Origin: an uncultured Paracoccaceae bacterium
GTDB lineage: Bacteria > Pseudomonadota > Alphaproteobacteria > Rhodobacterales > Rhodobacteraceae
DNA length: 64,000 nt
Assembly (NCBI GenBank): GCA_947498645.1
Contig: CANMKS010000001.1
Coordinates: forward strand, 716,032-780,031
Direction of reading: 5' to 3'
Of the stretch, positions 63,835 through 64,000 are shown piece by piece. Each line of letters begins with the position of its first letter. Position 1 is the stretch's first letter. Position numbers and translations under genes: made by a program. A model generated the notes under the pieces. It was given only the letters and a program-made list of their open reading frames with translations. It made no database searches and was not told the DNA's origin.

Positions 63835-64000
63835 ATGCAAAATCTGCTTTGCCACTGGAGCCTGATTCTTGGGCTTGGACTGATCGGCGCGCCCGCCGCA
63901 GGCCAATCCAATCTGGCCGAACTACAAGCCGGGGCCGAAGCATCGCTGGTAGCCCGTGAGCCGGCCCAGACGGCGGCGCTGGCCGAACAAATGCTGGCGC
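63835..64000 (+). CDS. exported protein, 5' part only
   Basis: The window ends inside this gene. The visible 55 codons start with a signal peptide (NLLCHWSLILGLGLIGAPAAG) and continue as an Ala/Glu-rich helical region (LAELQAGAEASLVAREPAQ) that could begin a TPR domain. Family not determinable. Confidence 0.5.
   Translation, partial: MQNLLCHWSLILGLGLIGAPAAGQSNLAELQAGAEASLVAREPAQTAALAEQMLA

Noticed and set aside
1-64000. CRISPR arrays, insertion sequences or prophage
   Set aside because: No regularly spaced repeats, transposase, integrase or phage structural genes were seen.

Overview
The window looks like chromosomal DNA from an alphaproteobacterium, most probably a marine Rhodobacterales (roseobacter-type) species. 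The signs are moderately high GC, strong AAGGA/GGAGG ribosome binding sites, the linked block rpsT-dnaA-dnaN-recF-gyrB beside mutM-ubiE-ubiB, a short FlgJ without a muramidase domain, an FdsA-type formate dehydrogenase and a zinc-less L36. I see no insertion sequence, prophage, CRISPR array or rRNA operon. All assignments come from reading the sequence; no database search was run.

Layout. 0-5 kb: ABC-F ATPase, LacI-type regulator, PhyH-type dioxygenase, N-formylglutamate amidohydrolase. 5-12.8 kb: tRNA-Val(GAC) and L36, an exported three-repeat protein facing an exported pseudo-caspase with peptidoglycan-binding domains, a stand-alone formate dehydrogenase alpha subunit, a PA2778/PA2779-like pair and YggT. 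13-25 kb: thioesterase, UMF1-type transporter, MepA endopeptidase, phytase-like esterase, queuosine-precursor transporter, a very short ORF with an extended Shine-Dalgarno, ArfB, a diguanylate cyclase, pncB/pncA, an Hsp70-like ATPase, TrhO and an AbrB-family protein. 25-34 kb: the replication block gyrB, (lysE, GNAT, VOC), recF, dnaN, dnaA, rpsT, all on the minus strand. 34-43 kb: PilJ-like exported protein, enoyl-CoA hydratase, mutM, ubiE-ubiB, then a flagellar fragment (flgD, fliK, flgJ, flgN-like) that ends at a motB stub of 30 codons. 43-49.5 kb: a Gfo/Idh plus ThuA operon behind a LacI-type operator, idi, a ChaC-like protein and a two-gene MotA/MotB-like ion-driven complex with a very long coiled coil. 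49.5-52 kb: a DUF6502 protein and a vWA lipoprotein transcribed divergently across twin palindromic operators. 52-58 kb: a RidA/LysR/aldehyde dehydrogenase/M19 dipeptidase-like/unknown/DUF3726 cluster with a shared LysR-type motif. 58-64 kb: clpA, gloB, a methyltransferase, two CAP-domain lipoproteins and the start of an exported protein cut by the window edge.

The best candidates for undescribed biology are: (1) the LysR-controlled RidA-ALDH-M19-unknown-DUF3726 cluster, whose dipeptidase homologue lacks part of the usual metal site and whose 567-residue partner I do not recognise; (2) the MotA/MotB-like pair; (3) the 17.5 kb unit with an 18-codon ORF behind a Shine-Dalgarno complementary to the whole 16S tail, and a matching anti-SD segment downstream; (4) the pseudo-caspase; (5) the divergent operator pair at 50.5 kb; (6) the motB scar in the flagellar fragment.
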